Positions 24,051-35,018 of a DNA stretch of 64,000 nt are shown here, piece by piece. Position numbers and translations under genes: made by a program. Source of the DNA: Chamaecrista fasciculata (lineage: Eukaryota > Streptophyta > Magnoliopsida > Fabales > Fabaceae); assembly GCA_003254925.1 (NCBI GenBank), contig QANZ01014690.1, forward strand, positions 25,154 to 89,153, given 5' to 3'. Each line of letters begins with the position of its first letter. Positions within the stretch are counted from its first letter, which is position 1. The notes beneath the pieces are model-generated. The model made no database searches. It was not told the origin of the DNA and saw only the letters and a list, made by a program, of their open reading frames with translations.

Positions 24051-24199
24051 CATCTGATTTCCGTTATCTTCTCACAGCAGAATTTGTAGTGGCAACGTCC
24101 GCAATACAGATCCATTTCTTTTACATTCTATATCGTTGAATTTAGTCTTCTTCGCTTCCAAACCCTAATTTCGTATCAGGGATTCCCTTTTGTTCAGCC

Positions 24200-25168
24200 A
24201 TGGCGACAGAAGATCCCGTCGTTGCCGTGGAATCGGCACCAGAACCAGCCAACGCTGAGGCAGTTGAGGAGGATCAGGCCGCTAAGGCTGATGGCAAAAC
24301 CAAGAAAGCTAAGGAGCCAAAACCTAAGAAAGCTGCTGCTCCTAGATCCCGAAACCCGCCTACACATCCTCCGTATGAAGAGGTATGATCGAAATTGGGC
24401 TTTTGAATAATTCTGTTGTGCAATCATGATTAATTTTGTTGAATTGGAAGTGACTTTGAATTGGTGTGATTGGTGTAGATGATCAAGGACGCGATTGTCT
24501 CCTTGAAGGAAAAGAATGGCTCGAGCCAGTACGCGATCACGAAGTTTCTCGAGGAAAAACACAAGCATCTTCCTGCCAACTTCAGGAAGCTACTCCTCTT
24601 CCATTTGAAGAAGCTTGTGGCTTCTGGAAAGATCGTTAAGGTTAAAGGATCCTTCAAGCTTCCGCCGATCAAGTCATCGGCGCCGAAGCCGTCTGGTACA
24701 ACCTCTCCGGCGAAAAAGAAGTCTACCACTGCTAAGTCGAAGCCAAAGCCGAAGCCGAAGCCAAAGCCAAAGGCTAAGCCGGCTCCTAAGCCGAAGGAAA
24801 CGAAGACTACCAAGACAGCGACTAAAGCGCCCGTTAAGGCTAAGGCTAAGCCAGCTGCGAAGCCCAAGCCCAAGCCCAAAGCTGTTGCCAAACCCAAGGC
24901 TCCAGCTAAGCCTAAAGCTGCCGCTTCAAAGCCTAAAACCGCTGCGAAGCCGAAAACGGCTGCTAAGCCCAAGCCCAAGCCCAAAGAGAGACCTGCTAAA
25001 GCCGCAAGGACGTCGACGAGGTCGACTCCTGGAAGAAAAGCACCTGCTCCTAAACCGGCGGCAAAGAAGCCTGTAGCCAAGACTGCTCCGGCTAAAGGCG
25101 CTAAGTCGAAGAGTGTAAAGTCACCGGCGAGGAAGGCTCCGGCGAAGAAAGCAACCCGGAGAGTGTAA
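24200..25168 (+). CDS. Linker histone H1
   Basis: Two exons, 24200-24382 and 24479-25168, join between Glu61 and Met62 to give 290 residues. The N-terminus is acidic then lysine-rich. The globular winged-helix (H15) domain covers about residues 53-122 (THPPYEE, MIKDAIVSLKEKNGSSQYAI, then FRKLLLFHLKKLVASGK). The C-terminal tail of about 165 residues is almost only Lys, Pro, Ala, Ser and Thr, as in plant H1. It binds linker DNA at the nucleosome dyad and compacts chromatin. The intron at this point in the H15 domain is usual for plant H1. The C-terminus appears shifted in frame: another frame encodes SVKSPAKK just after the stop (see finding). Confidence 0.95.
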
Positions 25169-25199
25169 AGTCACCGGCGAAGAAATTGAAGAACTGAAA

Positions 25200-28100
25200 G
25201 GAGGAGGGCGTAGGGTCTTTAGGGTTAGTGTTGTAAAGTTTTTTTTTAATCATCGCGGTGTAGTTTGATCCATAGATGTTTTCTAAAGAATATGAAATCG
25301 GATTTATTTAAAACCTTTTTTAGTAGTTTGAATCTTTTGCCGAATTAGGTATTTTATACAGTTTCCAGTTTGTATTTTTTAGCTTAATGATAAATGAAAT
25401 CAGAGTTTGTAATGGGTTGCTTGCATCCAAGTCGTCTTCATAGAATGTTGAGTTTTTGGTGTGCTCTGCGACGGATTGAATTTGCATATGTTAACAATGG
25501 CTATCCTAATTGTTGGAGTCTTTGATAGGAATGAGTGTTCTATAGTTTAATTGATGACTGCTTGCTTAATTGATCGCTTCGTGTCTATGCATAATGGCTG
25601 AACTTCAAATGCGTGTTTTACATCTTTAGCTGCTACATTCGTTTCTTGTGTTCTCAACAAATTGTATCCTTTTCTCTCCCTAATGAAATGTGCAAATATT
25701 GATTATATTATCGGATGCAATTTCGGAAGCTTCATATCAACAACACTTTTAACTCAGAATTTGTGTATACTTAGAATTTAATATACACATTGTTTATTTG
25801 TTTATGAAACTCGTTGATTTGTTATAGTTACCTTGAATTCATACAAAAAATAGTGAACGTAGAAGATCTGTTTGGCGTCATTAATTTACCAGGTGCGTTG
25901 TCACTCAAAACATCCAAGATGAGAATCGAGTAGAATATAAGGTGTTTTATCAATACGAGGGATGGAAATAAAAATACCAAAGCATGTTTCTGATTGTTTA
26001 TTCAAAACGTTCCTTTCCCCTCTCTGGAACCAGTGTCAAAGCAGAGAATGTAGCAATCCCCTGGCTGTTTGCAGCAGAAAGTAATGGCTATTGAGCACTA
26101 CCTTCTATTTAGTGTGGACAATGCAATGAACTTTAACTCACTAGGGGCATAGAATCTTGGATTGTTTTTTATGGGAAGTCTTTTAATATGCTTGGATGAT
26201 GTGGGCATGTTAGCAGTCATATTGTTTCTGGTTTTCCTTACGAGGTTGGGTGTTGCTACTCTGTTTTTTCTTTATGTTTTGTTGTTGGGTTGCTCACGAA
26301 ATCACTATCTTATGTGCTAAGATGCATTTTCAGTTTCACCAAGCATAATGCCTCCTTCTATCCCTCGTAAGTCTTTCCCATCGACATACTTTCACAACAG
26401 AGTTCAGATTTATACTCTGCCATCTATGGTCGGATGATTTGTTCTTGTTTATTTCTTTCAGGGAAAAGAAAGCAGATGTTTATGATTTTTTCATGACCAC
26501 GTATCTTTAGTTGATGACATGCCTTCCTTACCATTGCAGGTCACACACAGCATTAATCCTTTTCACCGCGACTTCTTGGTGTTAGATGACAACTGAATCA
26601 CTGTTATTGCGCACTCTGGTAAAAAAAAAAAAAATCCTGCATTAAATATTGATCTGTTATTCTGTTTAGTACATAAAAGATATACTTGGCTTCTTAGATA
26701 TGATGTTTTCTGATGGTAATAGTATTAGTTATGATAGGAATTAAGTGCGGAATTCGTGGTTGTGTTGTTCTTAATGGAATTAGAATGTCCAAGAAGTGAA
26801 AGACTCTGTTGAAGAGATTAATAGGTGGTTGTAAATCACTTTGGTTCATGATGCAACCAGTCTGTAAGATTACTAATGAACCAGAGGCAGCTTAATAATT
26901 GATGACTATGTAGGTTTACGAATCATGCTGTATATTTTTCTCTTCTAATTAGCATTTTGGCACGACTTGCATGGCAAAAATTGTTAATTTGTAATTGATG
27001 GACGAGACATAGATCTTTAGAAAAATAGTTAAATAACTGAGGTTAATTGGAAAACTATAACTGCATCACATTGTATGAACTAAAACAAGAATGATTTTTC
27101 TTTTGAAATATCAATGAGCAAATTAAGCGACCGAAGAGGTCACATGGGATATGGTAGTCATGGAGACAAGCTTTTAAACCTTCTAGAAAAGGTGTTCAAG
27201 ATGGTTTTGGACAAGCATTGATATACGGAGTCAAAGTTTGTAGCAGTTGGTGAAGGAATGAAGAATTAAGGGTAAGGATTAATATAAGGTTGATGGAGCT
27301 GGACATAAGGGAAAACAGATGAAGTATTTTCTTTATGCTGATTGATCAATTTAAATGAGGACAATATTTTAAGAGAACGGCTTTCATAAAATTTAGGTTG
27401 GCTGAAGGAAACTTTGAAATGCAATATTGTGATCAGAGTTGTTATTGTGTGTTGGACATTTGATTTTCTGTCCTAGAACAAGCAGTGGGGAAAGTCTGAT
27501 CTGCAAAAAGCCAACTTTGGCTATGTTGTATCTTACTTGATTTTATCTTGGATGTTCAGTTGTTTATCTGTTTTTGTGTGACTTTCAAGTAGAATATACT
27601 GCCTTTTGTATCTCTGTTAAGCAACTCTAACAGGACAAATGTTGTCATTTGAGGTCTAGCTTATAGATAGCCTTGTCATCCCACCCTTCCCTGTTCAATT
27701 AAATGTGCATTCCTTTTCGAACCAGATCAGCTAAAGTGAAAATACGCTTAAGTGATATCTATAATTGGTGGATTTATTTTTCTATTTCAGTCCTTCTACT
27801 GATTTCTCTCTCTCCCTCTCTTTCTCTAACCATTTTTCTCGCACACTTCAGCTACTTCATTCAATCTACTCCATGTAAAAAAATAGGATTGGTCGTAAAT
27901 CTATCCGTGTGATTCCAGTACTTGGGTCTAGTGAACTATATTTTATTTAATATGAAACCCGAATTTTGGATGAGTGTGGAGGCTGCCTTCTTAATTCTTA
28001 CTGGCTGTTGAAAGGAAAACATTCATAAAACTTACACTGAGTTTCATTCAATCCACTTCAAACACCCCCTCCCCCCATTTCTACGGTTTTAACATGCCAG

Positions 28101-28734
28101 GGGAAGTACATTTCCATAGGTCACCATAGAATATGAGTGGAAGAAGAAGAAATAGTATGAGATATTGTTGAATATATCAGGCATACACTTTATACCTGTT
28201 GTAAAGTCATCGATAGAGAATGGATATGAAAACCACAATACTAATAGCATTAAGTCGGGAAAGATGTGATGACAACTAAAGTAGGTGTATCTTATAAAAC
28301 TAACACCATGTTATATAAATATTTGCACCTAGCTTTAATCAAACTTGGAGGTTGAATTAGTGAACTGCTAGTGAATGCCCATAAAAGTTCTAGTAATAAG
28401 ACTAAATGATAACTGGTTACTGGTAATCTTTGATTGATCAGTTAGTCTGCTATGCATGCTTTGGTTCCAGTGCTCTCTCTTTGCATAGTCAGTGTGTTCC
28501 AGTATGTACACCAGAAAGATAATTTGAACTACCCTATTCCTATATAATCAACATTGACATGGTCCGAATTTTCAGTTTCATACATAAATTTTCATTGGTC
28601 ACATCTCACAAATTTTAAGTTACCTAAGCTGTTGAGCCCCTAACTCATGCTCTTGTTTCCTCCCTCTAGAAGATTTCCCATCTTGTATTTCTTAAAAGCT
28701 GAAGGTGTTTCATCCATGCTCCATTGTGATGTTA
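25200..28734. other. H1 3' region and intergenic sequence
   Basis: The H1 3' untranslated region likely runs to about 25400. The following 3.3 kb has no frame or RNA I can support. It contains short A-runs (for example 26621-26634), CT-rich patches (27805-27845) and a C-run (28065-28075). Confidence 0.5.
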
Positions 28735-31700
28735 TTATTTCAATCTCTCAACCCTTTGGATGGAATACTTGAGCTCCTGTTGGATGTTCAACCTTGTAGG
28801 TGATAATACAATATCTTTCCATACTGATCCAGCTTGACGAGCTGGGTTGGGGTGCTTGTAAAGTTCATATATGGAATTGGCTTCGTCATTCAACTTACTA
28901 ACCCTCTTCAGACAGTCAATTTCTTCTGGATCAACCAGCAGTGTCTTGTCTCTTTCTTTCCATCCTATCATCTTTATATGCCAAATACAGCAAAAGTAGA
29001 AGTCATAACCATGGAAACGGAAATGGTTAGTATATAAGTAATGGAAATATTTAAAGATCGCATACAGTTTTTTCTTTTACCTTCTTTAATATGTAGTATA
29101 TTGTGCCTTTTCATTTTCATTAATAATTTGTTTATATTATATACCAATTGTAAGAGAAAAAAGTGCAAACGAGGTTTGAACATTTAGTTTATGCGAAAGG
29201 TGTTACATGATTACAGGTATGTTATGAATCCCATGGAGTAGCAAGAATACGTGTACCTTATGTGGGCCTCCCAATGCATTTGTTATATAAAGTCGTGCAT
29301 TGTCTACTAGTTGACAATAAGTCATAAATGCTTCGGCAAATCTCTTGTGGGATTTCAACTGTGACCTTACTCTTACTGCTCTTCTGCACATGATGGCTCT
29401 CCTGTTGAAATTCAGAGTTAGCTGTTGTTGCTAAGCGAGTAAGATTGTTTAAATAGAAAGATTCACGCAGCATCAGCACTATATATACCTTATTCCTCTA
29501 ACAACTGCAAGGTAAGCATCGCATACTACTCCGACCAGCTCTATCCTATATGGTTTTCTCTTTTTGCCTCCAGACATCAGTTCTGATTCTATTTCATCCA
29601 CTCGTTCCCAATAGTTTTCAGTTACCGTACCATCTTCAGCCACTTTGTAACCAGGTCCCATGCGGTAACGGCGGCGGTGGACACATCTGGTCATAGTTAT
29701 AGTCTGCACAACGAATGGTACCCAGGAGAGAGTGCCATCCATAATCACATCTCGCCCCTCATTTAGTGCTGTGACCAGCAGGGATGAGGCTGCATCTGTA
29801 GATGATTGGTGTACCTGTTTGAAATGGTTAGTTTCTATTAAAATAATCAAAAGCATTGGACAATATGAAATGAGTACAAGGATAAATCACAGGTCACTGA
29901 TGAACCAGTATGAAAAAGCACAGGAGAGTCTCAAATCATCTCACCAGTTCAGCCGTTCGAATCATGTCATGATGATGACCTCTAGAGCTAAGGGCCTTAT
30001 AGAGGACATCTGATTCTTTGAAGGCATCTGCCTCAATGTTTATGACATTCCCTGCCGCTCCTGCCCAGAAAGGTCTGTTTAAATTTCATTAAAAAAGAAA
30101 CGATATTAGGTTCTTGGTGTTAGTTTTTGATGATTTGAAAGGTGAGACTTGTAGGTTTCAGTCTAGTGAGCATATGTGATGGTTAAAACAAGAAAGCAAG
30201 GACTTCCTTCAATGTAATTCGTTGCATATCACTTGTTCGTTTCTATGTAGGTACCTACATGTTATCATCATATTCATGGACCTCATTAATACTTTCTATA
30301 AGCGGTCTATGCAAAAGAAACATCTTAATCATCCACTTCCAGTAAAATGAACCGAAGAACAAAGGAAGTGATAAACTCTTCACCTCTACAGGTAATGCAA
30401 GATTCCACTACAGAACAAATTATGCAGAAGCAAAAATATGTATAATTTTAGTTGAATTTGATTCCTTTTTTGTTTGCACATACTCTTTGAGAATCTCTTT
30501 AAGCACAGTGCTCTTGCCTGCACCCATGCCACCACCCATGAGGAGGAGCACTGGACTCCTATCAGAGTGAGCCACTGGAGCCATCACCTCTGTACATTGA
30601 GAGTCATCAGTTGATGCAACCCCCATTGCTTTCATCTCTTCCACTAATGTATTAAATACTCTAGCCACCTTCAGATTCTTCGTTGCTCTCTCGAACCTCT
30701 GCTCCCTAAACAAACCAAGGTGCAACAAACATTTTAAAGCACAAGAAGACCGGAGGCCTTTTCACTCTGAATTCATTTTTATATTATGTTTCATAACATA
30801 TAATCCTCCTCTTGTTTCTTGAAGACCTTTTTTTGCTTTTCCATGGCCACATGTATATTCCAATGGAAATAATCTTGTTGGAGGTATTGTTGGACATTAA
30901 AATTGAACACCTCTCTTATTGAGAAAGCAAAAGACTCTTTTGTGCCCTTAACGTTTGGGGTCAGTTCCACTTATGCCCTTAATGTTTGTTTTGTGTCAAT
31001 TATGCCTCCAATGTGAAACGTTGGTGTCAATTATACCCTAAACTCAATTTTTTGAGCCAAAGTCTTATTTTGGTCCCTCAAGTTTGCTCAAAGTTTCGTT
31101 TTAGTCCCTCAAGTCTCCGGAGAACTTTTCGGCGAAATACATGGCGGCTCCGATGATTACGAACACTCTTAATCCAAGGTTTTTTGATCTCCTGAGTTCA
31201 ATGGCGGCCTTCATTTTGCGAACAAATGATCGAAAATATGATTTTCGACGACTGTGTAATTTTTCGACGACTATGTAATTTTTTGACGGCTTGCCAATCA
31301 CTTTTTCACAAAATGGAGGCCGTCATTGAACTCAGAAGGTCAAAAGACCTTGGATTAAAAGTTTTCGTAGTTGTTGAGGCCGTCGTGTATCTCGCAGGAA
31401 AGTTCGCCAGAGATTTGAGGGTCTAAAACGGAACTTTGAAGTTAGGGCATAATTGACACCAACGTTTCATATTGGGGGCATAAATGATACATAACAAATG
31501 TTAGGGGCATAACTGAAACTGACCCAAACCTTAAGGACACGAAAGGGTCTTTTGCCTATTGAGAATTTAAATTTGAGATCACCACATCGTGGAGACAGAC
31601 TAGTCTCTTCTTTTTCTTCGAAAAAAGGCTTTAGAGTTTAGACAGAATAGTCTCTTCTGCTAAACTTTAATTAGTCTGAAAGAGAATGATGATACACACC

Positions 31701-32494
31701 TGGTTGCTGCCATTACTATGTGCTTGAATTTCCTTTTGGGTTCTGCAGTTTCGCAGCTAAACACCTGAAACACCAATAAAACACACATTTAACTATGTTG
31801 GTATTACATTTTTATGAAGGTTAGTGTAGGAATTGTGGGATCCTTGAATAGCACCTGACTTAGCATTACATCCGCATGGCTCCAGTGGAATGCAAAGTAA
31901 CTAAGAATGCATCTCTCTAACTCCTCCACAAGCTTCACATACAGTGAATCCGCATCTGGTTCGCTTGCAAAGTACGAGTATATATCATCTTCATATCCCT
32001 CGCATTTCCTTACGTATTCTGTTGCCAGGTTCATTAGTTGTGGACAATGTCTCCTATCAATCCCTAATTGCCTTGCTGCACCGAATCACACAATCTCTCA
32101 TAATTAACCACCCAATTCAAGACAATTTTTCTTTCTATAACCATTTACGTATTCGAGTAAGCCTAATTAAAATTATTGGACATATATAATTAATTAATTA
32201 CCTACATAATGGGAGAACCTTTCCAGCTTTGGGGCATGCCCTGTTTTTGATAATCTTATCAGTGGAATAATCTTTTGATCTCTTATCCTTCTCATAAAAC
32301 TATGCAATGTTAACGCAAATACCAACCCTATACATGACGCTACAAGGATCTGTGCGAAGGTTGGCTCGTACTTATTATCTGAAGAAAATCGAGAAAAAGA
32401 AAAAATCAGAGGTAGGATGATGAAATTGACATATTATAGCAAAAAATCATGGCAACAAAACGCTGAATCTTGAATATTACGTACCTTTCTGCAT
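28735..32494 (-). CDS. NADKC: Calmodulin-dependent NAD kinase (NADKc-like)
   Basis: Nine exons join in frame to 510 residues: 32485-32494, 32202-32378, 31855-32075, 31700-31764, 30484-30705, 29945-30074, 29489-29814, 29257-29401, 28735-28971. An in-frame TAG upstream fixes the first ATG. Residues 11-31 form a hydrophobic segment. Residues 33-66 (RRIRDQKIIPLIRLSKTG and following KLERFSHYV) match the calmodulin-binding part of Arabidopsis NADKc. The kinase domain has the zeta-toxin P-loop fold: Walker A GGMGAGKST at 216-224, then IEADAFKE and DGTLSW. The known enzyme phosphorylates NAD to NADP when calcium-calmodulin binds and supports the elicitor oxidative burst at the mitochondrial periphery. 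Related P-loop genes lacking the N-terminal module exist; this one has it. Intron 4 carries a foldback element. Confidence 0.88.
30926..31556. mobile_element. Mutator-type foldback element in NADKc intron 4
   Basis: The element is 631 bp and is one long imperfect palindrome. Its left end AGCAAAAGACTCTTTTGTG mirrors its right end, which read backwards is GGCAAAAGACCCTTTCGTG. Exact 9-bp direct repeats TATTGAGAA flank it at 30917-30925 and 31557-31565. Near-identical short frames on both strands (for example IELRRSKNLGLRVFV at 31101-31301 minus and IELRRSKDLGLKVFV at 31226-31426 plus) are a by-product of the palindrome, not genes. Confidence 0.87.
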
Positions 32495-32499
32495 TTCTA

Positions 32500-33258
32500 T
32501 TGGAAAATTAAAATACGGAGGCCACTAGAGCTATGAAAGAACGAGATTTCGTGTTGTGGGATGTCTGTGTAGTTAGGAACAAAGAAATTTCTTCATAACT
32601 CTGTTTGCGGTTGAACGCTAATCGTTCAAATTGTTTTGAGTCGATCGTTATGTTGGCAAGAAGGTACACCACTTTGCATGGCACTATAATCAATGGATTA
32701 CACGTATACAAGTTTTTCAATGGCTGGGAATTTTATTACTATTACAATCAATTTCCGTTATGTGTTACGAGTTCGGAGAGTGATCAATTAAGAAACTAGA
32801 GCTTTTTGGAGCTCACGTCTCTTAATAGTAGATCCAAAAGGAATTTATTTTTTATTTTAATTTTAGCTACATAATAGTTAATAGTTTAAAAATTCAAAAA
32901 TATTAAGTGAACAAAGTTAAAAATTTTTAAAAATTGTTGTCAAAGTTTTGAAAGTCAAAATTTTTTGCTCTTGACCTAAAATTTAAAGTGTCTTAATACA
33001 ATTTATATATATATATCTTATATTATATGGCTTCACCTCTTTCTATTCGTCCACATTTTAAAACTATAGTACAAAATTAATAATAAGAGGAAAATTATTA
33101 TTTGATCCTTTCTTTTTTACTGAATTAACAATTTAGTCCCTCATTTATTTTACATACATATTTGCGTGCATATATATATACACGATGCCATGATCAATGT
33201 GTACATATTATAACAACAATATTGCAGGAAAAATTTGAAGGAGGTGATTGTGAGCGAT
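32500..33258. other. NADKc leader and AT-rich intergenic sequence
   Basis: The first few hundred bases are the NADKc leader and promoter. No other gene is seen. The rest is AT-rich with a TA microsatellite at about 33003-33016 and 33170-33180. Confidence 0.5.
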
Positions 33259-33566
33259 AGCACTGTTAAACGGGCCGGCCCGGCCCGTTACGGGCCACGG
33301 GCTAAACGGGCCGGGCCGTTTAGGCCCGTTTTTAAACGGGCCAATTTTTTTAAACCCAAGCCCGCCCATTTAGCGGGCGGGCCGGGCCGGCCCGCGGGCC
33401 TAAACATTTTTACATGCAAATTTTTTTAAAAAAATGTAAACGGGGCTAAACGGGCCGGACCGTTTAGGCCCGTTTTTAAACGGGCCAAATTTTTTAAGCC
33501 CAAGCCCGCCCATTTAGCGGGCGGGCCGGCCTGGCCCGCGGGCCTAAGCCCGTTTTGACAGTGTTA
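33259..33566. mobile_element. GC-rich non-autonomous element with exact 9-bp target duplication
   Basis: A 308-bp block rich in GGGCC motifs in an AT-rich setting. The ends are inverted: left AGCACTGTTAAACGGGC, right read backwards TAACACTGTCAAAACGGGC. The 9-bp direct repeat GTGAGCGAT flanks it exactly (33250-33258 and 33567-33575). Inside, a unit of about 130 bp (GGGCTAAACGGGCCG through GGCCCGCGGGCCTAA) occurs twice in tandem, separated by an A/T patch at 33410-33437. Confidence 0.8.
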
Positions 33567-33608
33567 GTGAGCGATGTAGAAGACTTGTATATATATATTT
33601 AAAAAAAA

Positions 33609-33990
33609 GGGTAAATTGCCCTCGTACCCTGTGGTTAGGGGCGATCCCACTTTGGTACCCTGAAAGAAAATTTTTTGCAGTTTGGTGCCCCGTGGTTTGC
33701 TCCGTTACCAGTTTGGTACCGTGTGATTATTTTTTGTTAGGATTTAACGGTGTGACCATTTTAAAATGTCAAAAATCTCCCAACAAGTCTTCGTTTATGC
33801 GTTTAAGTCCTTTCCCCTTACTAAAAGGGATCAAAACATAAAGAATTAATCATAAAAGGGTCTTTAGAATTTTAGTATTACAGAATTTTCTCCTTTTCAT
33901 AAAATTTCTTTTGAATAGGTCCTGATTTAATTACACTTTAATCCCAAAAGTTTATGATTTTTATCAAAGTAGTCCTTAGAATCTCAAAAG
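33609..33990. repeat. Possible truncated foldback-type repeat
   Basis: The sequence GGGTAAATTGCCCTCGTACC opens a stretch with repeated TTTGGTACC motifs (33653, 33712), in the style of the foldback ends elsewhere in the window. No matching inverted end was found downstream, so it is either half an element or unrelated. Confidence 0.35.
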
Positions 33991-34639
33991 ACAAATGAGC
34001 ATCTATGATTTATAAAAAAAATCCCCATATTCAACTACCACAAGCTGAAATTTTCATTCAAGTACACTACAAACAAATCAAAACCCTCAAATTTTTCCAA
34101 AATCAACCCCACAAATCAAAAAACCTCTCAACAACAAAATCGACATCATCATAACCTCGTCCAAGATTGCTCTAAATTAAGCTGAAATTTGGATTCAATG
34201 AAATTTGGCTCTAAAGAGGATATACACTAACAGATGTATTTTGTGTGATTTATGCCTTATTCTTTTGGTCATAGGGATAATCAAAATTTCAAAACTTAAA
34301 ATTGTATCTTATAAATTTGAGTTCAGTTTTAACATCAACAGTTAAATAGATATTTTATTTATTTTATATCCATATTAATAAATATGTATGTTTATATATA
34401 AAAATTATTTTTTTGATAATTGTAGTTGCAAAAAAATTGATTTTATATAAATGACAAATAATTTATTTTAAAACCTTTTCTGATTTGGATTTTGATATGA
34501 TCATTTGACTATTTATAAAGTTCAAAAATGAAATTAGTTTTGATGTACAGTTGTCCACTTATAATGAAGATTAATTGTCATACCATGCTGATACTTACTC
34601 ATAATCATCAGGTTCTCATTCTGAACCAGGTATATTTTA

Positions 34640-35009
34640 GGCGAAATACTAATTTCGTCCAAAAACTTTACATTAACTGTCAATTTTGTCCTTAATCTTT
34701 TCTTACAGTCAATTTCATCCCCAATATTTCACATTTTAGTCAATTTTTTTTGCTCTTATTTTAGCAAAATATTAATGACAAAGTCTACGTGACTGATGAT
34801 ATATAATGTAAAATTGATAGAAACTGAAACTCAAATCCTAACTCAAATTGAAAAATAAAATGTATTATGTCATTAATTTAGTGAAAGAAGTCAGTCAAAT
34901 GATAAAATTGACTAAAATGTAAAATATTAAGAACGAAATTGACAAAAAAAAATTGAAAACGAAATTAACAGTTGGTGTAAAATTCAAAGACGAAATTAAT
35001 ACTTTTGAC
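34640..35009. mobile_element. Mutator-type foldback element
   Basis: A 370-bp element with inverted ends (left ACTAATTTCGTCC..., right read backwards ATTAATTTCGTC...; both continue into AACTGT(C/T)AATTT). The exact 9-bp duplication TATATTTTA flanks it at 34631-34639 and 35010-35018. No coding capacity. Confidence 0.82.
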
Positions 35010-35018
35010 TATATTTTA

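Noticed and set aside
26511..26600. Possible C/D-box snoRNA (TTGATGA ... CTGA)
   Set aside because: The C box lacks the purine at its first position and there is no terminal stem; the boxes are short enough to occur by chance.
31101..31426. Two similar 66-codon frames on opposite strands
   Set aside because: They are the two arms of a palindromic transposable element, not genes.
33235..33429. 64-codon frame rich in Arg, Pro and Gly
   Set aside because: Lies in the low-complexity GC-rich mobile element; composition artefact.
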